Positions 45,938 through 55,487 of a stretch of DNA of 64,000 nt are shown here, one piece after another. The notes under the pieces are model-generated. The model did not search any database. It was given only the letters and a program-made list of their open reading frames with translations, and was not told the origin of the DNA. Every line of letters begins with the position of its first letter. Positions within the stretch are counted from its first letter, which is position 1. The position numbers and the translations under genes were made by a program. The DNA is from Heterostelium album PN500 (lineage: Eukaryota; Evosea; Eumycetozoa; Acytosteliales; Acytosteliaceae), in NCBI RefSeq assembly GCF_000004825.1, contig NW_008805103.1:737171-801170 (forward strand). The letters are read 5' to 3'.

Positions 45938-47258
45938 CTAATAATCCTCATCATCATCTTCTTCTTCTTCTTCTTCATCATCTTCGTCTTTGTCTTCTTC
46001 TTCCTCCTCCTGTTCATTCTCTTCTTCTTCTTCTTCTTCTTCTTCTTCTTCTTCTTCTTCTTCTTCTTCTTCTTCATAGTAGCTTTGTTCATAGTGTTGG
46101 TCTTCCATAAAGCTTTGAAACTGAAATAACTGATTTGAAGTAAAAGCCTGATAATATAGGTTATAATTATAGTTAGTTGGATATATATTATTATTATTAC
46201 CACCACTATCATTTCTAAAATAAAAATAACAATTTGAAGAGTCAAAATTGTTTGACTGATGAGGATTATTATTAATATAATTCATATTATTAGTGTTATA
46301 ATTAAAATTATTATTAATATTATTATTATTATTATTCTCAATATTATAATCGTATTCAATATCAAAATTATTATTAAATGAGTTTTGAGTATGATTGGAA
46401 TATGTTTCATTTTGTATTGAGTTGTTGGAGAAAGAATTGAGTTGGGTGTTGGTATTTGAATAGTATTCTGATGAATTATAGGTTGAAATTCTATCCGGAT
46501 TTGAAGATTGAGTATTAATTATTGATCTATTTGTTGTGGTTGAGGTTGTTGGTCTAAATTGATAATTGGTTTGAAAATTTATAAAACCATTATACTGATT
46601 GCCTTTAATATTCGGTTTGGTTGAGCTAGGGATATAGTAATGTCGAACTACGACTCTGATGAGATCAAGGTTGGGTATTGTAATTTCTCTGGAGTGGGGA
46701 GCAGGGTAGGTCCGAATGTTTTTAGTATTTAATTGTTCAAGAGTAGTATTCTTCTTTTGTGTAGTGTGTTTTGGTGTGGCAGGATATTGGATCTCTCTTT
46801 GAAGAAGTCTCGTTGAGTGTTCAGATTCACTTGTTAGAGTTACATAATTGAAAGAAAGATTACCTGTGAAGGGCTTAATATCTTTATATAGCTGGTATAG
46901 AAAAGACTCTCCTGTTTTTTTGTATTGTAGATCTCCATTCACCCTTTTCCATTGCTTCACTTTTTGATACTCATTCTTTGTTTGATAAGAGAGAATAATT
47001 ACTACAAAAGAATCATTCTCTGAAATAAAATATAAAAGCAAAAGATTTTATTTATGAATATTAGAATAATAATAATTTAAGAATAATTTAATATTTACCT
47101 AAGTTATTTATAGCTTCAACATCATCTTCATCTTCATATACTCTTATTCTTATTCTTACATTTTCTGGTAGCTCCATTTCAAAAACACTTTCAATACTAC
47201 CTTGAGATATTTTTTCAAAAATTGAAGTTATTATGTATCTCTCTATATTTTTATTCAT
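45938..47258 (-). CDS. member A of an unrecognised local three-gene family, with poly-Glu tail
   Basis: Two exons, complement(join(45938..47019, 47099..47258)), phase 1, 413 residues. Exon 1 encodes a 53-residue segment (YIITSIFEKISQGSIESVFEMEL, then DVEAINNL). Exon 2 begins ENDSFVVIILSY and contains KKTGESFLYQLYKD, PFTGNLSFNYVTLTS, REIQYPATPK and ITIPNLDLIRVVVRHYY. The same blocks occur in the genes at 51067 and 53101. After about residue 215 the protein becomes Asn/Gln-rich and then ends in a long Glu run and Asp/Glu-rich tail coded by a TTC/GAA microsatellite. No known domain is recognised; no signal peptide. The conserved IPNLDLIRV-x3-YY block is the best family hallmark. Confidence 0.75.
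46021..46075. repeat. TTC/GAA trinucleotide microsatellite
   Basis: An uninterrupted TTC run of about 18 units, with further impure TTC/TCC units on the left (45955-46020), encodes the poly-Glu tail of the minus-strand gene. Confidence 0.9.
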
Positions 47259-47866
47259 TTTATTATCAATACTTTATAGATTAATTCTTGAAGTATAAAA
47301 AATTGTTTTTATAAAATGATTTAAAATAACATACCATATTTATTGAATGAATTAATCAGAGGAGAAAGTAATTTTAAATCGATATCTCTTTAACATCGGT
47401 CTTCTTTTAGATAAAACAGTATATTTTGACATTGGTTAGCAATGATTTATTGGAGGATTATAATTTGGGAGAGGTTATTGTTTTTAGTGATTTTTGTTTT
47501 TATGAATTATAAATGATGCTAAGTAGCTAGAAAGGAGGAGTTCTAGTTTAATAGAACTGGAAAATGATAATTCAAATCATTGTTTTGTATCTCATTGATG
47601 AGGTAAACCAATGGATAAATGAATGAGTATTTTTAGTGCAAAGAAAAACAAGCTGACTAATCTGGAAAATAAGAAAAATGAAGAATTCGTACAGCTTTAT
47701 TTTGTTTTGTTTTATTTTGTTTTTGTTTTTTTGTTTTGTGTTTTTGATGATTTTGTGGGTGGTTTAAGGATTTAGTGATTGCATCAATCACATTTTCTAT
47801 GGATTAATATGAATGTTCTATGGTATACTTAACTATTTTTGAAGAGAGGTAGTTGAGTAACCTATT
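47259..47866. other. gene-poor stretch
   Basis: AT-rich, with a TTTTG-repeat tract at 47695-47750 and a small perfect hairpin AGTTCTA...TAGAACT near 47547-47567. No intact gene. Confidence 0.45.
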
Positions 47867-48103
47867 GCAAAAATATTCTTACCTGAACCGTTGAAAATTG
47901 AAAGAGTTATTAATATCAACTAATACCTGTGGAACAAATCTAGATTTCATTTGCTCGATTATGATTTTAATGACAATGAAATAAAATATATCAATTTACA
48001 AAGATTAATAAAAAATGATGATTTCAAAAACAAAATAAAAAACAAAACCAAACAAAGCTTATCAAAAAACAAAACTATTTTTGTTACTGTGGTCGATTAT
48101 TGA
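47867..48103 (+). pseudogene. decayed coding fragment, unknown family
   Basis: The plus-strand frame reads IAKIFLPEPLKIERVININ, an in-frame TAA (about 47924), then YLWNKSRFHLLDYDFNDNE, INLQRLIKNDDFKN and, to a TGA at 48101-48103, SKNKTIFVTVVDY. Amino-acid composition is balanced and unlike AT-rich noise, but no start or splice site completes a gene. It is best read as a remnant. The family is not recognised. Confidence 0.4.
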
Positions 48104-48979
48104 GAATTTGTTTCTTTGTAATTTTTAAATATATTATTTTATCCATATTTATTTAATAAAAGTATAAATATATTTATTTTGATAATAATTTTAATAATAT
48201 TTGCATCAACCAATCTCTTTATCAGATTAATAAAATTATTTTTTCTGTTAAATATCATTAGAAAACAACCAATGATAACCCCAATAAAATTTTTTCTTTT
48301 GTATTGAAGTTAAAAGTTAATATGGTTGTTATCATTGGTTTTTTATTTTTATTGTATTTTTGAATAGCAGTTTTCGCACTAATTAAATTTAATAGAATCA
48401 AGAAAAAATATAATATTTTGAACTGTTTGAAGGAATTTCAAAGGTTCAAGAATTTATTTTGATGTTAAAAGAGGCCCTCAAACTCTAAAAATATTAAAAA
48501 TGGTCCCTGAGATTTAACAAAAAAAACAAAAAGATGATTCAAAACAAGTTTTCTTTTATGGAAAGTATATTTCGTATTTTTCTTTTTTGTTTTTTCTTTT
48601 TTTTCATCCTCCTTCCCTACTCTTTAAAGATAGATCAAAAAAGGTTTATTATTTTTTAGGTAGACCACCAACTACAGGAAGATAAAACCAAATTTAGGAA
48701 AAAATTCTATTTTAATAAAAAAAAATACGTTTATTCTTTAATTCTCACTAAAGTTAATAATAATACTGATACTATATGTATTTGTTTTTATTAATATAAT
48801 TCTTATTTAAGAAAATGTAATTTTTTGTTAGTTAAAGTATTTAAAATCGAAAAAGAAAATTTAAAAGCTCAACATAAAAAAATATATATTTTTTTTTTAT
48901 AGATACAATAGAATATTGTATATCTTGTTGTTTAATAAGTGAGCTTAATATTTTAAAGAATAAAAAGAGGACAATAGAA
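48104..48979. other. gene-poor stretch with an inverted repeat
   Basis: AT-rich. It holds a 13-base inverted repeat (AACCAATGATAAC at 48267-48279 and its complement at 48328-48340, spacer 48). A short coding-like piece (ELFEGISKVQEFILMLKEAL, about 48420-48485) has no support beyond composition. Confidence 0.4.
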
Positions 48980-49273
48980 TTAAATTTCTATAGTTGTATT
49001 GGAAATGATCTCATTTATTATAACTTTTTCAATATAAGGAGTATTTTCTTGTTTGTCGTTGACTTTGGAAGTTAGTGACGATGAAGATGACTTTCTAGGT
49101 TTAGGAAATCTATAATTCACACTTTGCAGAGCTATAACAGTAGACGGAATATTGTTTGAATAAATATTACAAGAAATTATTAATTCACTATATGTTTTGT
49201 TGATATCTTTAGTATCTTTTTTATCTACACTTCTATCTATTTTATAATTTTTAGAGGAACCAGTTGAAGCTTT
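48980..49273 (-). pseudogene. possible terminal exon or gene remnant
   Basis: A minus-strand open frame of 97 codons ends in TAA at 48982-48980. It reads KASTGSSKNYKIDRSVD, then TYSELIISCNIYSNNIPST, VIALQSVNYRFPKPRKSSSSS, and ENTPYIEKVIINEIISNTT. Codon and residue composition look coding. No ATG opens it. A CAG at 49276-49274 could be a splice acceptor, but I could not find an upstream exon in a matching phase; a candidate LLLIKDLFELQI segment at about 49355-49395 does not join in frame. Either the 3' end of a multi-exon gene or a remnant. Confidence 0.35.
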
Positions 49274-50018
49274 CTGATTCCATCAACCAAGTATATTTAA
49301 CAATATATCTTTTTATTCAAACAATTGAGTACTACCTATTTGTAATTCAAATAAATCCTTTATTAATAATAAATGAGTTGATAAAATATGAATTAATTCT
49401 CCTCAAATAATCTTACATTTTATAGAATTATACTAATATTAAATTTTTAAGTTTCATCCAGTACTCAACGATATTATTACTCTTAAATAGATTCTATTCT
49501 ATTTTGTAACTAAACTATTTATTGAGTTAATAGAATTTCCTATAAAGGTTTGATTGATTTACTTTTCTATTTCAATGATTGCTATTTGTTATTGAATTTT
49601 TCTTTTTTTGGAATAGATTAATTTTTTTGTTTAATTGTTTGTGTATTAGAATGAACAATAATTGATACATAAGGGTTTAATATTATTATTTTATTCATTT
49701 TTTATTAAAATGAAATTACTATGGTTTCAAAATAGATCTTTTAATTAGAATAATTATAAAAAGGTTATTTATATTTTATTATTATTTTTATATATTATTT
49801 ATACTTCATTGTATGATAGTATAGAATTATTTATTAATTATTTTAATTTTTTTGTTTTTGCAAAGAGAGAAACAACCATCATTCTAATGGTTGATGAAAA
49901 AAATTAAAAAAAAAAGCAGAAACTTTGCAATATATAAAAAAATAATCATTTCAAAAGAAAAACAACGCAAACGCCTCACTAATTTATTTTAACAACGGAA
50001 TATGTAATAGCAAATCTC
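49274..50018. other. gene-poor stretch, nothing recognised
   Basis: AT-rich sequence with homopolymers and no coding or RNA signal that I can support. Confidence 0.5.
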
Positions 50019-50450
50019 ATGTCTAATGAAAATGATGAATATGTTAAAGATTTGTAAGTTTATAAAAAGAAAAATTTATATAAAATATTAAACCTTACCT
50101 TTTTTTACAGAAATCAAATAAAATGATTACCATTAAAAGACTACTATTGATGGCTCTATGGTGACAGGGAAGAGAACTGTGATAACTGGTTCCATGGAGT
50201 TGCTTGATGACAATAAATCTGTTTAACCAAAAGAAATCGCCACTCAAAATCTTTGTCATTAATGGCTGTTCCGAGGGTAACCAGTATCTAAACAAATAGC
50301 TACAATCTTCTCTCAAAGAGATTTCAGATTTTCAAAAGAAAGGAAAGGTAATTATATACCACTATATGAATTTTTTAAAAATGTTAATATAATGTTCTTA
50401 CTGTAATAGATCACAATTGGTGGTACAACTTACCAAATCCTTTAGTTAGT
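50019..50450 (+). pseudogene. decayed multi-exon gene, unknown family
   Basis: Begins with ATG and MSNENDEYVKDL, a GTAAGT donor (about 50055) and a TTTTTACAG acceptor (about 50110). After the acceptor the frame stops quickly, but coding-like text resumes: TTIDGSMVTGKRTVITGSME, LLDDNKSV-stop, then in another frame SPLKIFVINGCSEGNQYLNK-TAG-LQSSLKEISDFQKKGK, a GTAATT donor, a TAATAG acceptor, and ITIGGTTYQIL. Preserved introns with several stops and at least one frameshift indicate a unitary or duplicated gene in decay. I do not recognise the protein. Confidence 0.55.
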
Positions 50451-51066
50451 AATTTTACAAAGTCTTTCAATACCTTAATTAAATAAATTCTTTGTATCTT
50501 CTACTTTTTTCAATTTATACTTAGGTTGAAAAATGTTATACAGAAATTAGTTCTCTTCCTTGACAATAATGTCTTAATAACAATTTTCAATAGCCTAATT
50601 TCCGAAACAACTCTCAATCAAAAAAACTATTTATAATTCTAAATATTATAATTTTATTTTAATTAGTTCTAATAGAAAATAGATAGTTAATGTCTTCACA
50701 TTAAATAATTAAAACATTCTATATGTAATGAATCGTGAGAATCTGAGTAACCCCAATCTAATTTTAATAGAATCACTCTCAAAAACAATATTATCACATT
50801 AATGATAATATTGGTAGATTCCACACAGAGACAAGTTTAACAATTTTCAATTATTGTTTTTTATACAACATAAAATTTTTAATAACTTTTGAAAAGTTAA
50901 ATAAAACAAATAAATACAAGAATTTAAAGACTAGGAAAATACTTTGTAATGAAATAATGATCTACGTAAAAAAGTAGTGGTAAAAGTTTCTTTTAATAAA
51001 AAAAACAAAAACAAAAAAAAAGAAAAAAAGATAAAACAACAATTTTATACAATTTTATTTATACCA
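50451..51066. other. gene-poor stretch, nothing recognised
   Basis: AT-rich, including a purine-rich A/G tract at about 50995-51035 in the 3' flank of the next gene. Confidence 0.5.
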
Positions 51067-51760
51067 TCAAACTAGTTCTTTTTTTCTTTTATATTGATGA
51101 AACTCTAATTCAGGAACTTTATGATTCTCAATATTAAAATTGTTCATATCTCTATAAGATTTTGGCTTAATTGGTTTTCTAATGTAAAACTTCCTAATAG
51201 CTACTCGTATCAAGTTGAAATTGGGTATTGAGATAAATGTTGAATCATTAAGATTATTTATGGCTGGTTCGAATTCTTTTTCTTTTTTTTTAAGGGTTGT
51301 GATTTCGATGTTTGGTGAATATTCAACTTCCAGAAACTCTCTGGTGTTCTCATCACATCGTAGCTTTTTGAATCTGTTTATCTTTGTTTTTCCTGTGAAT
51401 GGAGGGATAATATTGTTAAAGGAGTAAGGTTGGCTACTTCCAGTCATGCAGTAGGAAAAGTCTTTGTATTTTCTCTTCAATATCTCATTGGGTACGATTG
51501 TATCATATTTTAAGATCAACACTACTAATGAATCTATATCATTTTCTAAAATATTTATTAATTTTGTTAGTAAATTCCTTAAAAATATTAAGTATCTATT
51601 TAAATATACCAATATTTTCAATTGAAGAATCTTGATCTTGATGGACTTTTATCTTTGTTGATTTGTCATCAATGCTAAATTCAAAGTGACTATTGATTCC
51701 ACCCTTCGATAATTGCTGAAATATATAGGTTACTGCTTTTTTAAAAAAAGAATCACTCAT
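51067..51760 (-). CDS. member B of the unrecognised local three-gene family
   Basis: Two exons, complement(join(51067..51545, 51610..51760)), phase 1, 209 residues. Exon 1 (151 bases, exactly as in member C) encodes MSDSFFKKAVTYIFQQLSKGG and INSHFEFSI, ending SSIENI. Exon 2 starts ENDIDSLVVLILKY and contains YCMTGSSQPYSFN, PPFTGKTKI, VEYSPN and ISIPNFNLIRVAIRKFY. Intron position and phase are the same as in the members at 45938 and 53101. The protein ends soon after the conserved block with no low-complexity tail. No domain, signal peptide or membrane segment is recognised. Confidence 0.75.
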
Positions 51761-53100
51761 TTTGTATCCTTCTTACAATTAAATACAACTAATATTGATC
51801 ATATTTGGGAAAAGTAAAACTACCCTGATTTGGTAAAAACATATGATCGATACTTTAACTTTTTTAAATATAATAATTTTATGATTATCTATAGATAAAA
51901 TGCTCTTTTAAGATAAACAAAAACAAAAAACAAATTTAATATTTCAATTTTACATTAAAAGTATGAAATAAAAAAACAAAAAAATGTGTTTTTTTATTTT
52001 TATGATGGGTTGGATACAACAAAATAAAATAAAAATTTTTTTTATAAATATATTAATATGATATGGTGTAATAAAGAATAGAGGTTTGACCAACTTTAAA
52101 AAATTATTGAAAGGATTCGAAAACTAGAGTCTAAAAACCATCTGTTATTATCAGATGATATATGATAATTTGTATACTATTTTTTGATTGACATTTTAAT
52201 CGATAGTAATTAACTTAATAATAACTTTTGTATTCCTCCCTTTTTTATTTTATTATATTTTAGATAAACAATAGCTCTATTAAATGAAGACGAAGTGAAA
52301 TATAAATTAAATCAATTTATAACTAAAGTAAAATAAACTATCTAGAAATTTAAAAAAGATAAAAAACAATTATATACAACGAACCTCTATCTTGACAATC
52401 AATAGATTGATTTTGATTTCATTTGTTATTATCTAAACTAGGAAGACCTATTTAATTGAGATGATTTCTTCTTCAAACTTTATTTTTAAGATTAATTAAA
52501 TATAAAGTTTGAGGAATTTACTAAAATATTCAAATTTTAATTATTATGAATTGTTTAAGAAATAATTAATTAATTTACCAAAAAGAACTATATAGGTCAT
52601 TAAGAATAAAAGTTCTTTTTTTTTTAATTCATTTTATGATATAGAATTTTAAGAGTTATTGGAAGTAATTAACAATATTTAAACAAATAAATAAAAAACA
52701 ACCTTTTAGATTTAGAGAAGATAGATATTTGTGTGACGATTGATTCTCTGGTTCAAACAAAATATTATTTTTATATTTTGTTTAAAAAAATTTTTTTAAC
52801 ATGTTTTTTTATTTTTTTTTTAAAAATCAAAAGAAAAAGATCAAAAGGGATCGAGTAATAAAATCAAACAAATCATAGTAATATTTATAATTTGAAATTT
52901 GATTAATCTATTTTAATTTATTTTAAAAATCATTAAATAAATAAATGTTTTCTTTATTCAAATCATTTAAAAATCGTTTTAAATGTCATTTTGGATGTTA
53001 TTATAAAATTTATTATTTAGATAAACAAGAACGTATATATATATTTAAGAATTTTATTTTAGAGAAAAAAAATATTCCAATAGTTAGGTCGAATCTATAT
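51761..53100. other. gene-poor stretch, nothing recognised
   Basis: AT-rich DNA between family members B and C. A 57-codon Phe/Lys/Tyr-rich plus-strand frame at 52945-53118 overlaps the end of member C and is probably chance. Confidence 0.5.
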
Positions 53101-53821
53101 CTAAACTTTCCAACCTAGGAATGCTATTTGATGATTTGGCAATGTGATGGACTTTGGATTTGAATAGGGATTATAAAAGTGAATCCTTGATTTGCAATTC
53201 GACTTTCGAATAGTTGGCTGTTGATAGTACTTTCGAATAACCAAGCGAATTAAATTTAAATTTGGAGTCTCAATGTAGTAAGAGTCTGGAAAGTGGAATG
53301 GGTCTTTAGAAAGTTTTGGGATATCAATAGAACTCTTTGTATTGAAATCTTTAGGTGAAGCCGGATATTCAATCTCGTTTTGGAGAATCCTAGGCATGGT
53401 CTCGTCTTGGCTTTTGATGGTAATGTAAGAGAATGCCAATTGTCCTTCGAAAGGAGATGGAGTATCACGTGCACCCAAATGGAATACTTTGGTTACTCCT
53501 GTTCTCGTGTAGGTTGTGTTTTTGCAAACTCTTGACCATTCTTTATTCTCATCTCTCTCTTTTATATTTTTAAAAGATTTAATAATCACAACAAACTTAT
53601 CTAAATCTGAAACCAAATTTGTTAATAGGTGTTGAAGAATAAATTAAGTTTGAATTTAGATTTTAAATACCAATGTTATTATTAGCTATATCTTCTTTTT
53701 CGTAAACATTGATATTCTCAATGTGAGTCCCTTCAAACTCTAATTGAAAATGACTTTGGATTCCACCTGATGAGATCTGGTATATAAAATTTACTTTAGC
53801 TCTTAAATATCGATCTTCCAT
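53101..53821 (-). CDS. member C of the unrecognised local three-gene family
   Basis: Two exons, complement(join(53101..53606, 53671..53821)), phase 1, 218 residues. I start at the Met at 53821, which aligns with member B; the frame upstream is an AT-coded leader. Exon 1 encodes MEDRYLRAKVNFIYQISSGG and IQSHFQLEFEG, ending ANNNI. Exon 2 begins GDLDKFVVIIKSF and has YTRTGVTKVFHLGARD, PSPFEGQLAFSYITIKS, RILQNEIEYPASPKD and IETPNLNLIRLVIRKYY. It is closest to member A across the FxGxLxFxYxTxxS and EIxYPAxPK blocks. No recognised domain. Confidence 0.75.
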
Positions 53822-54468
53822 TTGATAGAAAAAGAATAATTGTAATAAATAGAACAATTTAATATTTTTTAAGTTTGATTGTTTCTATTAAATACTATTG
53901 ATTAAATTGAAACAAAGTTGAGTTTAATTTTTTCAATATAAAACAAACCATACATTATAAACTTTCAACATCACAATAATTAATTGGTTGATTTGATTAT
54001 TAATGTGCAGTATCTATCAGATGTGATAAACTTAAATTTTTATTCAACTATGAGTTGTTTCTATTTGCAAATTAATTTGTTAATGAATTCTATTGTGCTA
54101 TTTGTGTAACTCACACAGTGTTGATTGATAGGATGTGGTTGTTGGTAATATACTCACTTTTATAAATTTGTTATTAACCGCTACATAAATGAATAGCATG
54201 ATAGAACAACAATTTTTCGGAAAATAAAGGTGAAGGGTCATTTATATAATTGGTTGAAATTAATCACGATTTATATTTGGTGTAAACTATAAAAGCTATT
54301 TCTACTAAACTTTATGATATATAAGGAAACTTTTTAATCCTTCATAATAAATATAAATATATTAAATTAAATAGAAATAATTTTAAAGTGTACAATGACA
54401 AAATAATAGAAAAGAACAAGGAAATTTTATTAACTAAGAAAATAAAAATTGAGACTCTCCATAATTAA
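53822..54468. other. gene-poor stretch, nothing recognised
   Basis: AT-rich sequence without a supported feature. Confidence 0.5.
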
Positions 54469-54515
54469 AACTCACTTTTTCCTATATATTTATATGAATT
54501 AGGAAAAAGTGAGTT
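54469..54515. other. perfect 16-bp hairpin
   Basis: AACTCACTTTTTCCTA at 54469-54484 is the exact reverse complement of TAGGAAAAAGTGAGTT at 54500-54515, separated by a 15-base AT loop. The stem has six G-C pairs, unusual in this AT-rich stretch. It could be an RNA hairpin or the trace of a small inverted duplication. No gene is adjacent. Confidence 0.7.
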
Positions 54516-54799
54516 AATAATAATTTTATAAAGATTCATTTTTTTTTGATAAGACATTTCAAAAAAAATAATAAAAATATTTTTAATTTGATCTAATAAT
54601 GAATGAATTCTTCATTCTTTAAAAAAAATTATTTTTTGTTTTTGTTTTTGCTCTCAATAGAAAAATTGATTTACACCTCAAACATTTGCAAAAAGTTGAT
54701 TTATTTGGTTTGAAAAAAGGGGTGAAACAATTTTTTTTTGTTGCTTTTTACACAAAAAAATATTGAAAATCCAATCACAAAAAATCTCAAAACATTTTT
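54516..54799. other. gene-poor stretch, nothing recognised
   Basis: AT-rich, with poly-T and poly-A tracts only. Confidence 0.45.
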
Positions 54800-54979
54800 T
54801 TATTTTTATTTTCAATGTTGTTGTTAAACTAAAAACTGCTAGAACCAATTTTGGTATCGGTGTGGCACAATCGAATAATAATAATTATCCAACAACAAAT
54901 TTTTTTGATAAATGAAATAGGTGCAATGAGATTAGCATCTTTGGGTGACCATTCAAATAAATCTGAAAAGATTTAAAAT
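54800..54979 (+). pseudogene. possible coding remnant, unknown family
   Basis: Two adjacent short frames read like protein: KTARTNFGIGVAQSNNNNYP, TTNFFDK ending in TGA, and, one frame over, EIGAMRLASLGDHSNKSEKI ending in TAA. A single-base shift around 54915 would join them. No start or upstream exon was found. Poly-T follows. It may be a remnant, an unrecognised last exon, or chance. Confidence 0.3.
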
Positions 54980-55487
54980 AAACTCTTTTTTTTTTGAACA
55001 CCTACAAACAAATATAATTGTTTACTTAGAGTACTTTGACATAACATTGTTTAATTCCATTCAATGACAGATGGAAAAAATTACAATTTTTTTAATTTGC
55101 TTCTGTTTTTCCATTACATTTTGCTTTGGTTGTTTTCAATTAATTGAAAAAAAAAAGAATAATAATAATTAATATTATTATATAAATGACCAGATATAAT
55201 ATAAAATATTATTAATGAAGTCTAGATTTAACTTTTAGTACATGCATATATTAATAAAGATATCTTTTTTCACTAAAATAAAAAATTCAATTTTCGTTCG
55301 TTTTTTTTTTTTTTTAACCAAAACAATTTTATTAATTTTATTTATTTTTTCATTCGTTTTTTTTTATTGATTATTATTTTTATTTGTTTTTTTATTGAAA
55401 TTTAGATTTTAGATAACAAGATATATTGATTATCCAATAAACTACTTGTTCTATTATACTATTTTTTAAGAAAACGAAACAACGAAA
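54980..55487. other. intergenic/5' flank of nop14
   Basis: AT-rich with long T tracts (for example 55300-55316), consistent with a dictyostelid promoter. No other feature. Confidence 0.5.

Noticed and set aside
52945-53118. 57-codon plus-strand ORF beginning MFSLFKSFKNRF
   Set aside because: AT-biased composition (Phe, Lys, Tyr, Ile) and overlap with the end of a supported minus-strand gene.
54880-54980. Possible U6-like snRNA (GATTAGCAT, then GGTGACCATTCAAAT, and a following T run)
   Set aside because: The essential ACAGAGA box and the U6 5' stem-loop are absent. A decayed coding reading explains the segment better.
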